Below, one piece after another: positions 63,458 through 64,000 of a stretch of DNA of 64,000 nt. Made by a program: the position numbers and the translations under genes. Origin of the DNA: Phyllostachys edulis (lineage: Eukaryota; Streptophyta; Magnoliopsida; Poales; Poaceae); assembly GCA_036346405.1 (NCBI GenBank), contig CM070566.1, forward strand, positions 47,217,452-47,281,451. The letters run 5' to 3'. The notes beneath the pieces are model-generated. The model had not been told where the DNA came from. It did no database searches and worked only from the letters and a program-made list of their open reading frames with translations. Numbering within the stretch: the stretch's first letter is position 1; every line of letters begins with the position of its first letter.

Positions 63458-64000
63458 GGCTAGATTTCTTCTAGCTAGGAGTCGATGTGGGATACTAAGC
63501 GATAAGTATGGCTATTGGGAAGAGGCAGCCCTCCCAAGTTCGGTCTTCGGGGAGAAGAAGTTTTGGAGCAAAAGATCCATAAATACTGCTCTTGATGGTT
63601 AATGAGGTTAGATATTTTGAGGGCTATTTTGTAATTTTTTATTTTGAGAAAAGAAGAAATAGAAAAAAAAAGAAAAAAAATGGAGGGGCCCTTTTGTCAT
63701 TGAGAGGAGGAGAGGGATAAGGCCAAGAGACCTTATCTCCAACCGGATGAGGGAGGCTCTCGGGCGCTCGGCCTGACCTGGCGGCAGCGTGGGCAACTCG
63801 GGGCAGGCGGGTCCGTCGGCTCGGGCGATATGCGCGCTGGCCGTTATTGGCGGCAGTCGGTCCTCCTTCAAATGCCAGCTCTTTTCTTCTAGAAACACCC
63901 CGAAATATAGTGAGTTTTTCCCTTTTTGTGGTTCTTCTCCTCCAGATTTGGCTTCGGTTTGGGTCCTTGGAGCACCCGGTGCCATCTGTGGTGAGCTCCG
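63458..64000. other. Upstream of UGT pseudogene; right edge of window
   Basis: Probable old promoter side of the minus-strand UGT relic. A purine-rich run (63650-63685, poly-A with G) is present. A minus-strand ORF reaching the edge (63608-63985) has no recognisable content. Confidence 0.4.

Noticed and set aside
1..64000. tRNA, rRNA or snRNA genes
   Set aside because: No cloverleaf with A and B boxes and no conserved rRNA strings were noticed by eye; the tRNA-like strings found are primer binding sites. A tRNAscan-type search was not possible.

Overview
This is a plant nuclear window, almost certainly from a grass (Poaceae). The evidence is a two-exon CC-NB-ARC-LRR resistance-type gene with grass-style motifs, Ty3/gypsy and Ty1/copia LTR retrotransposons with plant tRNA-Met primer sites, CACTA and Mutator-like (MULE) DNA transposons with grass-type subterminal repeats, MULE MITEs, an L1-type LINE and a UDP-glycosyltransferase relic. 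No bacterial or organellar features were seen. The species cannot be named from the sequence alone.

Layout. 1-4702 is a decayed Ty3/gypsy element (A) whose gag is interrupted by an inverted LTR-like insert (~256-1158) and by a clean solo LTR (1845-2349). At 4703 its integrase is cut by a second LTR element (B: 5' LTR 4703-5508, primer site 5511-5522, gag remnant, an unusual gag-proximal ORF and a minisatellite), followed by a further LTR-like end near 9581 and a GRF-finger-like ORF (9569-10282). 10283-13411 is non-coding and carries two MULE MITEs with 9-10 bp target duplications. 13412-17579 (minus) is the one apparently intact cellular gene in the window: a 970-residue NLR with a 1255-bp intron hosting a hAT-like element. 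19299-34925 is a deep retrotransposon nest: an LTR fragment; a Ty1/copia element (LTR 20478-22117) split by a non-autonomous CACTA (22424-23995); another LTR fragment (24541-26500); a second copy of element A (26527-29366); and, inside that copy's 3' LTR, a full-length gypsy element C (29367-34806, target duplication AACTT). An orphan 3'-terminal exon of an unrecognised cellular gene lies at 35248-35487.

36743-51598 is best explained as one 14.9-kb MULE with long terminal inverted repeats and a 7-of-9-matching 9-bp target duplication. It carries a degraded MuDR-type transposase (40394-42050, minus), a GRF-finger-like gene (minus), arrays of GTCACGCC hairpins, a nested minus-strand LTR-type insertion and a captured fragment of a HAT3.1/HOX1A-type PHD-finger homeobox gene. 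That captured fragment was in turn split by an L1-type LINE (46731-50709, 15-bp target duplication).

51842-60544 is a complete-ended 8.7-kb CACTA element (target duplication TGT) with a TNP2 transposase relic and a second gene combining a Ptta/En/Spm (Transposase_24) domain with a Ulp1-type cysteine protease. Each gene is followed by its own terminal-like repeat block. 60548-62059 is GC-rich with no recognisable gene, and 62063-63457 (minus) is a UDP-glycosyltransferase pseudogene.

Nearly every transposon gene carries stops or frameshifts, so the window reads as silenced repeat territory around one NLR locus. The elements act as a record of nested insertion. The order of several insertions can be read directly from target-site duplications.
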